Part shown: positions 36,161-44,828 of the stretch, piece by piece | How the letters are laid out: the number at the start of each line of letters is the position of its first letter | Position numbering within the stretch: the first letter of the stretch is position 1 | From: Poriferisodalis sp965208485 | Lineage (GTDB): Bacteria > Actinomycetota > Acidimicrobiia > Acidimicrobiales > Poriferisodalaceae | Assembly: GCF_965208485.1 (NCBI RefSeq) | Contig: NZ_OZ242344.1 | Span: 3,906,001 to 3,970,000, forward strand | Reading direction: 5' to 3' | Length of the DNA stretch: 64,000 bases | Notes under the pieces: generated by a model | Seen by the model: the letters and a program-made list of their open reading frames with translations, nothing else | Databases searched by the model: none | Told to the model about the DNA's origin: nothing | Translations under genes and position numbers: made by a program

Positions 36161-38455
36161 GTGGCGGCCTTCACCGCCGGCGGGGCCGATGAACGGCTCG
36201 CGTATCGCGGGCCGATCCAACAGCTGCTCACCCGTCCTGAGATAGGTGCGCTGCTGGGCCTCGCCGGCGTGTGGCTGCTGTTCTGGCTGACATCGGAAGC
36301 CTTCGGCACGGCCGGAGGCACGGCAAACTTCCTCGACGTCGCAGCGCTGCTCGGCATCATGGCGGTGCCGGTGGCGTTGCTGATGATCGGCGGCGAGTTC
36401 GACCTGTCGTCGGGCGCGATGACGGGCGCCACCGCCATCTTCGTCATCCTGATGAGCCGCGAGGTGGGAGAGCTCGGCGGTGCGGGGTTCAGCCTGCATC
36501 TCGCCGTTCCGCTGTCGCTGTGCTTCGCGCTGGCGATCGGCTGGTTCAACGGCACGCTGGTCGAGCGCACGTCGCTGCCCAGCTTCATCGTGACGCTGGG
36601 CACGTTCTTCATCCTCATCGGCGCCAAGCTCGGCTTCGGCAAGCTGTTCACCAACAAGGTCATCGTCGAGGGCCTCGACGAGGCGCAGGGCTACGCCTTC
36701 TGGGACGACATCTTCGGCGCCGAGTGGATCCGCAACCAGCACATCTGGGACGGCCGCGACTGGGCTTGGGCGGGGCTGCTCGTGCTGGCGGGCGTCGCCT
36801 TGCTGTTGGGGCTGCTGGAGATGAGCTACACGCGACGGGCCGAGGCACCGTCGTGGGCGTCGGCGGGTGCGTTCGCCGGCGCTGTTGCGGTGCCGCTGTT
36901 CGGATTCATCATGCTCTTGACCACCGACGGCACGGCGTCGAATTGGCTGTGGAGCGCGGTCATCACCGTCGGGACGCTGGCGGGCGTCGCGATCTGGTGC
37001 AGTTCCCGTTACGAGCCGGTGCAGCGCCACAGCGGGACGCTGGCGGGCCGCGCAACGCGGATGATCGGCATGGGTGTCGGTGCCGTGGTGACCGCTGTTG
37101 TGCTGGCACTCGTCATGGATGCGACGAATGCAAACCAGATCGACTTCCTCGGGGGCGGCCTCGGGCGTGCGGTCTTCGCCATCGGCATCGCCGCCACCGG
37201 CGTGCTGGCTGCGTTGGCCGCAACTGGACATGTCCGTTCGAGCGCGCCAGTCATCGGCGTCATCGTGTCCCTGCTGCCCGCCATCAGCTTCATGATGACC
37301 ATCCAGGCGGCGCGGGCCCTGCTGTTCGGCGGTCTCGCAGTTGCGGGCGTCGTGACGCTGATGCTGGTCACGGCTCGGGCCGACCTGTCGCTGCGGCTGC
37401 CGATGGCCACTGCCGCCATCGTCGGCGTCGCTGCGTTCGTGGTACAGGCCGAGTCCGAATCGCGCAAGCTGCGTGTCGAGCTGTTCTCGGTGCTGCTGCT
37501 GATTGCGCTCGCGCTTGCGGCGACTGCCGTGGCCAGGGCCCTCGCACAGCGTCGCAGCACGGCGGTGCCTGTACCCCAGATGGGGCTGTGGCCCCGCGTC
37601 GCTTCAGCTGTCGGCGGGGCCGCGGCCGTCGTGTTCGCGGTGATCGAGCTGATCGACGGCGACGGCCTGATGTACGCGCTCTCGACGGGTGCCGCCAAGG
37701 GCGGTGCGATCGCGCTGGGCATCTTCGCCGTCGGCACCTTTTGCCGGTTGCTGTTCAGCAGCGACGAAGGCATGGGCCGACCCCTCGTGACAGTCGGGTT
37801 GGCGGCTGCGGGCCTGGCGCTCGCGGTGAAGCTGATGTTCATCACCACGATCGAGGAGGAGGCGACCCAGGCGGTGACCCGGTTCCGGGTCTCAGTGCTC
37901 TTCTACCTGCTGTTCGCGGCAGTGGGCGCGTGGGTGCTGGCAAAGACACGCTTCGGCAGCTGGACCTTCGCCGTCGGCGGCAACAAGGACGCCGCCCGAT
38001 CGGTGGGCGTCCCGGCCGCCCGTACCAAGACGACGCTGTTCATGCTGGTTTCGGTCTGCGCCTGGGTCGCGGGCATGCTCATCGCGTTCCGCCTCAACTC
38101 GGTGCAGGCCAACGTCGGCGACGGCAACGAGTTCCGCTACATCATCGTGGCCGTCGTGGGCGGCAACCTGTTGACCGGCGGCTACGGATCGGCGGTCGGC
38201 TCGGCGATCGGCGCCCTCATCTGGGGAATGATCAGCCAGGGCATCGGCTTCGCGCGCTGGAACACGGACTGGCGCTTCCTTGTGCTCGGCGGGCTGCTGG
38301 TGGTCGCCGTCATCGTGAACAACTACGTACGCCAGCGGGCGGAGCGGTCGCAATCGGCGCGCGGCGACCCCGACGACGAAGACGCGCCCGGGCCTGAGCC
38401 GCCCGCACCGGCGGAGTCCGTTGGCGATGCAGCGCCAGCCGGAGGACAGTCATGA
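36161..38455 (+). CDS. Oversized ABC sugar-type permease
   Basis: 764 residues from GTG 36161, 8 nt after the binding-protein gene. The ends match RbsC/XylH-type permeases: near the N-terminus MIGGEFDLSSGAMTG and SLPSFIVTLGTFF, and near the C-terminus TRFGSWTFAVGGNKDAARSV and GGNLLTGGYGSAVGSAIGAL. Family members are usually 320-430 residues. Here about 390 residues (roughly 180-580) of mostly hydrophobic sequence with many more predicted membrane segments separate the halves. The extra part looks like true membrane protein, with no stop or frameshift. The gene overlaps the ATPase start by four bases, so it is translated as part of the transporter. Confidence 0.85.
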   Translation: MAAFTAGGADERLAYRGPIQQLLTRPEIGALLGLAGVWLLFWLTSEAFGTAGGTANFLDVAALLGIMAVPVALLMIGGEFDLSSGAMTGATAIFVILMSREVGELGGAGFSLHLAVPLSLCFALAIGWFNGTLVERTSLPSFIVTLGTFFILIGAKLGFGKLFTNKVIVEGLDEAQGYAFWDDIFGAEWIRNQHIWDGRDWAWAGLLVLAGVALLLGLLEMSYTRRAEAPSWASAGAFAGAVAVPLFGFIMLLTTDGTASNWLWSAVITVGTLAGVAIWCSSRYEPVQRHSGTLAGRATRMIGMGVGAVVTAVVLALVMDATNANQIDFLGGGLGRAVFAIGIAATGVLAALAATGHVRSSAPVIGVIVSLLPAISFMMTIQAARALLFGGLAVAGVVTLMLVTARADLSLRLPMATAAIVGVAAFVVQAESESRKLRVELFSVLLLIALALAATAVARALAQRRSTAVPVPQMGLWPRVASAVGGAAAVVFAVIELIDGDGLMYALSTGAAKGGAIALGIFAVGTFCRLLFSSDEGMGRPLVTVGLAAAGLALAVKLMFITTIEEEATQAVTRFRVSVLFYLLFAAVGAWVLAKTRFGSWTFAVGGNKDAARSVGVPAARTKTTLFMLVSVCAWVAGMLIAFRLNSVQANVGDGNEFRYIIVAVVGGNLLTGGYGSAVGSAIGALIWGMISQGIGFARWNTDWRFLVLGGLLVVAVIVNNYVRQRAERSQSARGDPDDEDAPGPEPPAPAESVGDAAPAGGQS

Positions 38456-39228
38456 GCGATTCGCTGATCGAACTCCGCAGCATCTCGAAGTTCTACGGCA
38501 ACATCATCGCCCTCACCGGGGTGTCCACCACGGTCAACCCCGGCGAGGTGACGTGCGTGCTCGGCGACAACGGTGCCGGCAAGTCCACGTTCATCAAGAT
38601 CCTCGCCGGCGTGCACCAGCACGACGAGGGCCAACTCTTGCTCGAAGGAGAGGAGGTCAAGTTCTCCTCGCCCCGGGCAGCCCTCGCTGCCGGCATCGCC
38701 ACCGTGTACCAGGACCTGGCCATGGTGCCGCTCATGTCGGTGTGGCGGAACTTCTTCCTCGGTGCCGAACCCACCAAGGGCTTCGGACCGTTCCGGCATA
38801 TCGACGTCGAGAAGGCCAAGCAGATCGCCAAAGAGCAGCTCGCCGAGATGGGCATCGACATCCGCGACACCGAGCAGCCGGTCGGCACGCTGTCCGGCGG
38901 CGAGCGTCAGTCGGTAGCGATTGCCCGTGCCAGCTATTTCGGCGCTCGTGTGCTGATCCTCGACGAGCCCACATCGGCGCTCGGCGTGAAGCAGTCCGGT
39001 GTCGTCCTGCGGCGTATCACCGAGGCGCGTGATCGAGGACTCGCAGTGATCTTCATCACGCACAATCCCAACCACGCCTACCCGGTCGGCGATCGCTTCG
39101 TGATCCTCAACCGCGGCCATTCCATGGGCAACTTCGCCAAGGAAGACATCTCCCAGGCCGAGCTCACCCAGATGATGGCCGGCGGTGCAGAGCTCGAAGC
39201 GCTGCAGCACGAGCTGGCGACACACTGA
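38452..39228 (+). CDS. ABC transporter ATPase, single-domain sugar type
   Basis: 258 residues from ATG 38452, overlapping the permease stop (ATGA). One complete nucleotide-binding domain: Walker A GDNGAGKST (K44), Q-loop YQDLAMVP, signature LSGGE (from L147), Walker B VLILDEPTSALG (D171-E172) and switch HNPNHA. Ribose-type systems usually use a fused double ATPase of about 500 residues; this single-domain form, as in FrcA-type systems, would work as a homodimer. It powers uptake with the two preceding gene products. Confidence 0.93.
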   Translation: MSDSLIELRSISKFYGNIIALTGVSTTVNPGEVTCVLGDNGAGKSTFIKILAGVHQHDEGQLLLEGEEVKFSSPRAALAAGIATVYQDLAMVPLMSVWRNFFLGAEPTKGFGPFRHIDVEKAKQIAKEQLAEMGIDIRDTEQPVGTLSGGERQSVAIARASYFGARVLILDEPTSALGVKQSGVVLRRITEARDRGLAVIFITHNPNHAYPVGDRFVILNRGHSMGNFAKEDISQAELTQMMAGGAELEALQHELATH

Positions 39229-39236
39229 GCCGACCG

Positions 39237-40466
39237 ATGCGACGGCGCTTGGGCATTGCCGTGGTGGGCTTCGGCTGGATGGGCCAAGCTCATGCGCGCT
39301 CGGTCATGCGCATCCCGAGTCTGTTCGACGATCGCAGCTACGCACCTGAGCTCGTGGTGTGCGCTGACACGGTGGACGAGCGGCGCACGACGGCCCGCGA
39401 GGGCTTCGGCTTCGGTGACACAATCGAAGACTGGCGGGCCGCTGTTGATCGCCCCGATGTAGATGTCGTGTACGTGACCGCGCCGAACATGCTGCATGAG
39501 GAGATCGTCTCTGCGGCAACCGGTGCCGGCAAGCACGTGTTCTGTGAGAAGCCCGTCGGCGGCACGCCGGCGCAGGCGGTGCGCTGCTTGGAGGCTGCCA
39601 AGACGGCCGGCAGTATCACTGGAGTCGGCTTCAATTACCGCTTCGCGCCGCTCGTGCAGCACGTCAAGACCCTCATCGACAGCGGCGCGCTCGGGTCGAT
39701 CACCAACTACCGGGGTCGCTTCTTCTCCATGTTCGGCGCTGATCCGCTGGGTCTTCTGTCGTGGCGCTTTGAGCTCGATCAAGCGGGCCACGGCGTCACC
39801 AGCGACATTCTGAGCCACGCCGTCGACTTGGCCATGATGCTGAACGGGCCGATCATCAGGGTGATCGGCAGCGGTGCCACCTTCATCGCGGAGCGGCCCA
39901 TCGCGACGGTCGGCGCAAGCCACTACGCCCGAGGGCGTCCGGGCGACCCGACCGGACCGGTCACCAACGAGGACTACTTCGGGGCGCTTGCCGTCTTCGC
40001 CAACGGCTCGCGCGGCACGTTCGAGGTCAGTCGCACGATGGTGGGGCCCGAGAGCCAGATGGCGTTCGACATCTACGGCACCGAGGGTGCGGCGAACTGG
40101 AACCTGGAGACGATGAACGAGCTCGGGCTGTACTTGGCCCCCAAGGCCGGGAGCACTGCCGAGCGTGGCTACACGACGGTCCGCGCCGGCGAGCGGCACC
40201 CCGGCCACCGTGCTTTCGTTCCCGGTGACGCCAACGCCATCGGATTCGAGGACCTCGTGGCTCTCGAGGATCACCAGTATCTCTCCGCTGTCAGCGCCGG
40301 ACGCCCGCATGCCGCGGGTTTCGCCGAGGCGGTGGCGTATGTCAGCGTGCAGGCGGCGCTGCTGCGGAGCTGGGTGAGCGGTGCTTGGGAAGACGTCATC
40401 CCGCTGACGACGGGCAATGTAGACGAGCTGGCACCGCACGACCCGGCGGGCCTGACGAGCCGGTGA
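39237..40466 (+). CDS. Gfo/Idh/MocA-family NAD(P)-dependent dehydrogenase
   Basis: 409 residues from ATG 39237, 8 nt after the ATPase gene. N-terminal Rossmann fold with VVGFGWMGQAHARS; conserved CEKPVGGT with the catalytic-region Lys-Pro; GVGFNYRFAPLVQ; and the substrate-side segment DILSHAVDLAMML. These enzymes oxidise or epimerise sugars and cyclitols. In this operon it probably handles an inositol isomer (myo-, scyllo- or D-chiro-inositol) or a sugar side product. It is longer than the IolG-like paralogue at the operon's end, and the two are not close copies. Confidence 0.85.
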   Translation: MRRRLGIAVVGFGWMGQAHARSVMRIPSLFDDRSYAPELVVCADTVDERRTTAREGFGFGDTIEDWRAAVDRPDVDVVYVTAPNMLHEEIVSAATGAGKHVFCEKPVGGTPAQAVRCLEAAKTAGSITGVGFNYRFAPLVQHVKTLIDSGALGSITNYRGRFFSMFGADPLGLLSWRFELDQAGHGVTSDILSHAVDLAMMLNGPIIRVIGSGATFIAERPIATVGASHYARGRPGDPTGPVTNEDYFGALAVFANGSRGTFEVSRTMVGPESQMAFDIYGTEGAANWNLETMNELGLYLAPKAGSTAERGYTTVRAGERHPGHRAFVPGDANAIGFEDLVALEDHQYLSAVSAGRPHAAGFAEAVAYVSVQAALLRSWVSGAWEDVIPLTTGNVDELAPHDPAGLTSR

Positions 40467-40508
40467 GGCGCCTCCAGCGGGTCAAGTCGCGATTCAGGGA
40501 GCTGTGCG

Positions 40509-42554
40509 ATGGCTGACATCAAGCTGACAACCGCCGGTGCGATCGTTCGCTTTCTCGCGGCGCAGCGCATCGCGCTCGACGATCTCGACCAAGCAGCGGC
40601 CGAGCAGTTGGCGGCCGGCGCCGAGGATGAATCGGTGCCGCTGTTCGGGGGCGTGTATGCAATCTTCGGCCACGGCAATGTGACGTGCCTGGGACCAGAG
40701 CTGCACCGCGCTCGCCATGAGCTGCCGACGTGGCGGGGGCAGAATGAGCAGGGCATGGCGCTGGCGGGTGTCGGCTTTGCGCGCGCCATGCGTCGCCGCC
40801 GGATCATGGCGGCCACCAGTTCCATCGGCCCTGGCGCCACCAACATGGTCACCGCCGCGGCAGTGGCACACGCGAATCGCATGCCGTTGCTGCTGCTGTC
40901 GGGGGACACCTTCAGCCATCGCCTGCCTGACCCCGTGCTGCAGCAGGTGGAGCACTTCGGCGATCCGTCCATGACGGTCAATGACGCCTTCCGCTCGGTG
41001 GTCCGCTTCTGGGACCGGCTCACCACGCCGCAGCAGGTTCTGCAGAGCTTGCCGAACGCCGTGGCGACGATGCTGGATCCCGCTGACTGCGGTCCTGCCT
41101 TCATCGGGCTGCCGCAGGACACACAGGCACAGACGTGTTCCTTCCCGGAGCGCTTCTTCGAGCCTGTGGTGCACCGGGTGAGGCGCCCGCGCCCGGACCG
41201 GCGCGAGCTGCGGGCTGCGGCCGCTGCACTGGCTGCAGCGAAGCATCCGCTGCTCATCAGCGGCGGCGGCGTGCGCTGGTCGATGGCGGAGGCCGAGCTG
41301 CGCAGCTTTGCCGAGCGTCATGGCATCCCGGTCGTCGAGACTGTGGCCGGACGCACCAGCTTTCCGTCCAGCCACCCCCTCGCCTGCGGCCCGATCGGCG
41401 TGACCGGCTGCGTCTCCGCGAATGCGATGGCTGGTGCCGCAGACGTGATCGTGGCTGTCGGCACGCGCTTGGGCGATTTCGCCACCGGCTCGTGGACCGT
41501 GTTCGACCATGCTTCGACGTTCATCGGACTCAATACAGCCAGGTTCGATGCGACCAAGCACGGCAGCTTGCCCCTGGTCGCCGACGCACGGGAGGGACTG
41601 GCCGAACTGGGAGCCGCCATCGGCGACTGCCGGGCGCCCGTCGACTGGACGGCGCGTGCGGAGACCGAGACATCTCAGTACCACGCCTACATCGACAAGC
41701 TCGCCGCGCCGGAAGCCGACGGCTCGCCCGCGACGCCGCCGACTTATGCGCAGGTGGTGGGGGCGGTGTCGCGAGCTGCCGACGAGCGGACCTACGTCGT
41801 CACCGCGGCCGGCGGTCTGCCCGGCGAGACGGTGAACGGCTGGCGCAGCGATGTGGAGCACTCCTTCGACTGCGAGTACGGCTACTCGACGATGGGATAC
41901 GAGATCTCCGGTGCGTGGGGCGCGAAACAGGCGCTGGGAGAGCGAGACGTAGTCGCCCTCGTCGGCGACGGCTCGTACCTGATGATGAACTCCGACCTGT
42001 ACAGCTCGGTGCTGAGCGGGCATCCGATCACGGTCGTGGTCTGCGACAACGGCGGCTTTGCGGTCATCGATCGGCTGCAGCGGGCTCAAGGCGGTGAGCC
42101 ATTCAACAACTTCCTCGCCGACACGATGACCCAGACATCGTCGGGGACGGTTGATCGATCAGGCATGGGGCTGAACCGAGCGTCGAAGCAGTGGCCCGAG
42201 CGGCCCGTGAGCGGAGCGAGCAAGAGCGGCAGGCAACAGGTGACCCGACGGGAAGATGCTTCGGTTCGCGCATCCTCTGACGAACCGCCCCATGTCGACT
42301 TCGCCGCACACGCTGCATCCATGGGATGCGCTGCGGAATCTGTTGCCACCGTCGCTGAACTGGGGACGGCCCTGCAGCGGGCGAAGGTGTCTGGGCGCAC
42401 CTATGTGATCGTGCTCACCACACACCCCGTGTCGTGGACCGAAGGCGGCGCGGCGTGGCAGGTGGGCGTGCCAGAAGCCAGTGACCGCCCCGAGGTCGAA
42501 GAGGCGGCCGCTGCCATGGCTGAAGCCATGCGCACGCAGCGGCGAGGCCTGTGA
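40509..42554 (+). CDS. iolD: IolD, THcHDO hydrolase (TPP-dependent)
   Basis: 681 residues from ATG 40509. A ThDP enzyme of the acetolactate-synthase superfamily matching IolD closely: IFGHGNVTCLGPEL, WRGQNEQGMALAG (catalytic Glu), SSIGPGATNMVTAA, HRLPDPVLQQVEH, and the ThDP/Mg motif VGDGSYLMMNSDLYSS. IolD opens the ring of 3D-trihydroxycyclohexane-dione to give 5-deoxy-glucuronate. Unusual: between NNFLADT and VDFAAHAASMG, which are almost adjacent in typical IolD, there is a polar in-frame insertion of about 56 residues (about 540-595; SGASKSGRQQ) at the cofactor-domain end. It does not break the frame. Confidence 0.93.
   Translation: MADIKLTTAGAIVRFLAAQRIALDDLDQAAAEQLAAGAEDESVPLFGGVYAIFGHGNVTCLGPELHRARHELPTWRGQNEQGMALAGVGFARAMRRRRIMAATSSIGPGATNMVTAAAVAHANRMPLLLLSGDTFSHRLPDPVLQQVEHFGDPSMTVNDAFRSVVRFWDRLTTPQQVLQSLPNAVATMLDPADCGPAFIGLPQDTQAQTCSFPERFFEPVVHRVRRPRPDRRELRAAAAALAAAKHPLLISGGGVRWSMAEAELRSFAERHGIPVVETVAGRTSFPSSHPLACGPIGVTGCVSANAMAGAADVIVAVGTRLGDFATGSWTVFDHASTFIGLNTARFDATKHGSLPLVADAREGLAELGAAIGDCRAPVDWTARAETETSQYHAYIDKLAAPEADGSPATPPTYAQVVGAVSRAADERTYVVTAAGGLPGETVNGWRSDVEHSFDCEYGYSTMGYEISGAWGAKQALGERDVVALVGDGSYLMMNSDLYSSVLSGHPITVVVCDNGGFAVIDRLQRAQGGEPFNNFLADTMTQTSSGTVDRSGMGLNRASKQWPERPVSGASKSGRQQVTRREDASVRASSDEPPHVDFAAHAASMGCAAESVATVAELGTALQRAKVSGRTYVIVLTTHPVSWTEGGAAWQVGVPEASDRPEVEEAAAAMAEAMRTQRRGL
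42124..42293 (+). other. In-frame insertion inside iolD
   Basis: This segment codes for the extra polar stretch in IolD. It contains GAGCGGCCCGTGAGC (42198-42212), a 15-mer that recurs at 50955-50969 in the spacer before the VOC gene, with a related CAAGAGCGG nearby in both places. It may be a small dispersed element that tolerates in-frame insertion. Confidence 0.4.
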
Positions 42555-43576
42555 GCCCGTCCCTGCCTGCTGGCTCTGCCGGCGTCGGCCTCATCGGCTG
42601 CGGCCGGATCGGCCGGCTGCATGCACGCCATCTGGCCGGCATCGACGGCCTCCGCCTTGCCGCTGTGTGCGATGCCGTTCCGGCGGCATCGGCGTCGCTT
42701 GCAGCGGAGCTGGGTGTGCCGGTTGCCGGCAGCCCGGCGGCGCTGATGGCCCGATCCGATGTTGATGCCGTGGCCATCTGCTCGCCCACGGAAACGCACG
42801 TCGACTTAGTGGTGGCGGCGGCGGAAGCCGGGCTGCCTGCCTTCTGCGAGAAACCTGTCTCGCTGGACCTGGCCGAGGCCGAACGCGCCATTTCGGCGGT
42901 TGCCGCTGCAGGCACCGCCGTGCAACTGGGTTTCAACCGCCGCTTCGATCCATCGCACCGTGCCGTCGCCATCGCTGCCCGCAACGGCGAGCTCGGCGAA
43001 CTCCATATCGTGCGGATCACGAGCCGCGATCCGGTACCCCCGCCGCACGACTATGTCGTCGGCTCGGGCGGCATCTTCGCCGACATGATGATTCACGACT
43101 TCGACATGGCGCGCTTCGTGACCGGCGCTGAGGCCGCCGAGGTGTACGCCGTCGGCGCGGTGCGCGTCGATCCCGCGATCGGCGAGTTCGGCGATTGGGA
43201 CACTGTTGCGTCGGTGCTGACGCACACCGACGGAACCATCACGACCATCGACAACAGCCGACAGGCGGTCTACGGCTACGACCAGCGGGTCGAGGCGTTC
43301 GGCAGCGCCGGGGCGATGGCCTCGCAGAATCCGAATGTCCACAGCGCCATTCGTTCCGCCCCGACAGGAGCGGCGTCTGCGCCGATGCCGTGGTTCTTCG
43401 CTGAGCGGTATGCCGAGTCGTACCGTGCGGAGTGGGCCGCGTTCGTTGAGGTGCTCGCAGGCGAGCCGCCGCCTGTGACGCTGGAAGACGGCCGTGCGTG
43501 CTTGGCGATAGCGCTGGCGGCCACCCGCTCGGCGCAACAGGGATGCCCAGTCAGAGTCGCGGAGATCTCGGCCTGA
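42551..43576 (+). CDS. iolG: Inositol 2-dehydrogenase-like (IolG) Gfo/Idh protein
   Basis: 341 residues from GTG 42551, overlapping the iolD stop (GTGA). Rossmann fold GLIGCGRIGRLHARH, CEKPVSLDLAEAE, GFNRRFDPSH, and the catalytic-region GGIFADMMIHDFDMARF, all as in myo-inositol 2-dehydrogenases; the length is normal for that family. It would oxidise myo-inositol to 2-keto-myo-inositol, feeding IolE and then IolD, all in this operon. IolB, IolC, IolJ and IolA are not in the window and must be elsewhere if the route is complete. A related substrate is possible. Confidence 0.85.
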   Translation: MSPSLPAGSAGVGLIGCGRIGRLHARHLAGIDGLRLAAVCDAVPAASASLAAELGVPVAGSPAALMARSDVDAVAICSPTETHVDLVVAAAEAGLPAFCEKPVSLDLAEAERAISAVAAAGTAVQLGFNRRFDPSHRAVAIAARNGELGELHIVRITSRDPVPPPHDYVVGSGGIFADMMIHDFDMARFVTGAEAAEVYAVGAVRVDPAIGEFGDWDTVASVLTHTDGTITTIDNSRQAVYGYDQRVEAFGSAGAMASQNPNVHSAIRSAPTGAASAPMPWFFAERYAESYRAEWAAFVEVLAGEPPPVTLEDGRACLAIALAATRSAQQGCPVRVAEISA

Positions 43577-43580
43577 ACGG

Positions 43581-43687
43581 CTGGCAGGCTGCTGAAATAT
43601 GCAGGTCTGGCGGGAAACGCAAGCCCCTGACCTGCGGGTTTGCAACTGGACACCGCCCGAAAATCGACTTTTTCAGCATCCTGCCAG
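43581..43687. repeat. 107-bp element with 17-bp terminal inverted repeats (element A)
   Basis: CTGGCAGGCTGCTGAAA (43581-43597) is matched in reverse complement by TTTCAGCATCCTGCCAG (43671-43687), one mismatch. Inside is a second perfect stem, GCAGGTC (43601-43607) with GACCTGC (43629-43635). It begins 4 bp after the iolG stop. It can be read as a MITE-like element, or as a large stem-loop that ends the operon transcript. No clear target duplication flanks it. Confidence 0.55.
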
Positions 43688-43844
43688 AGACGAACAACAG
43701 GCGTAGCTCTGGGCCGAGCAGTTGCCGGGGAAGATCGGGCCGTCGGTGATGGTCTCGAAGTGATCAGGGCCGAAAAAGCTCATGGCCGCCGACGCTACCG
43801 CGCGGCTGTGCTCGGCTTCCTGCCAAGCCAGCGCTGCGGCGGCG

Positions 43845-44819
43845 TCAATCCAAGGCGTCGCGCCAGGGGGATGCGTCGATGCCGGGGTAGCGGCGTTCGA
43901 GGGCGTCGACCAGATCGGGTGTCCAGTAGGAATGGCCGGGCAGCGGGGCGCCGAACAGCGCCAGTTCATCTGGGACGCAGGTCGCGGCGAACGAGGACCA
44001 CGGCCGGGCCGTCGAGACCGGCTGCACGTTGTCGTAGCCGATCCAGTCCGCGCCTCCCGGCTTGAACGACGCGCTCATGAGGAACCGGCTGCCGCCTGGC
44101 CTCGTCAAGTCGACGCCTCGGTGCCACACATCGGGCCGGTACGCCAGATAGCTGCCACGCTGACCGGCCGCGGAGATGCGCTCGCCGTCGGGCGGTCCGT
44201 CATAGGGCCGTGCCCGGTCGGCGGGACCTCCGGCGAGCTCGGTCGGCGCCACGCCGTCTTCGACATCGCTGAGGTACAGGAACCCCTCCAGGTTCCACCA
44301 TCCGGGTTCGAGGCGGTCGGGCACCACGTTGTGGTTGCGGTCTTGATGGAACGGCTGCTCGTAGTTGGTGACGCCCGTGTACTTGCCCCAGATGCGGGCC
44401 TGGTAGATGCGGATGTCGGCCGTTCCCATCGCCCGGCGGGCAAAGCCGATGACGCTGGGGTGAACCTGCAGCCGGTTCAGCCGCGGCGACCTGTACGGGA
44501 ACAGGATGTGCCCCAGGAACTGCTTCGGACGGAATGCGGGACCCTCGTCGTCGGCCTTGGGGAACCTGTGTCCCTGATTGAAGCTGGTGCCGACGAACTG
44601 CTCGCGATGAGCCGGGTCTCCGCCGTGGAACTCCTCGGGGCGTGGGTAGAGATCCCAGAGCTCTTCGACCGCATGGTCTACGTCGGCAGTCGGCACGAGC
44701 CCGTCCACCAGCACCCAGCCGTGCTCTTGCCAGTGCTGCGCTGCCTCATCGAGATCGGCAATGCCGATGCTCGCGGCGTCGGCGTCTGTGCGACCGCCGA
44801 CGCTGGCTGCTTCAGACAC
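43845..44819 (-). CDS. Phytanoyl-CoA dioxygenase (PhyH)-family oxygenase
   Basis: 324 residues. Fe(II)/2-oxoglutarate oxygenase fold with the metal triad H158-x-D160 (FHQDRNH) and H233 (VWHRGVDL), and R245 placed to bind 2-oxoglutarate (GGSRFLM). Other family landmarks are QAxxWGK and GWWNLEGFLYLSDV. Such enzymes hydroxylate small molecules, often lipids or cyclitols or sugars in secondary pathways; the substrate here is unknown. The start lies 9 nt after the SDR gene's stop, so the two probably form an operon. Confidence 0.88.
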   Translation of the reverse strand: MSEAASVGGRTDADAASIGIADLDEAAQHWQEHGWVLVDGLVPTADVDHAVEELWDLYPRPEEFHGGDPAHREQFVGTSFNQGHRFPKADDEGPAFRPKQFLGHILFPYRSPRLNRLQVHPSVIGFARRAMGTADIRIYQARIWGKYTGVTNYEQPFHQDRNHNVVPDRLEPGWWNLEGFLYLSDVEDGVAPTELAGGPADRARPYDGPPDGERISAAGQRGSYLAYRPDVWHRGVDLTRPGGSRFLMSASFKPGGADWIGYDNVQPVSTARPWSSFAATCVPDELALFGAPLPGHSYWTPDLVDALERRYPGIDASPWRDALD

Positions 44820-44828
44820 GGGCGGCGT

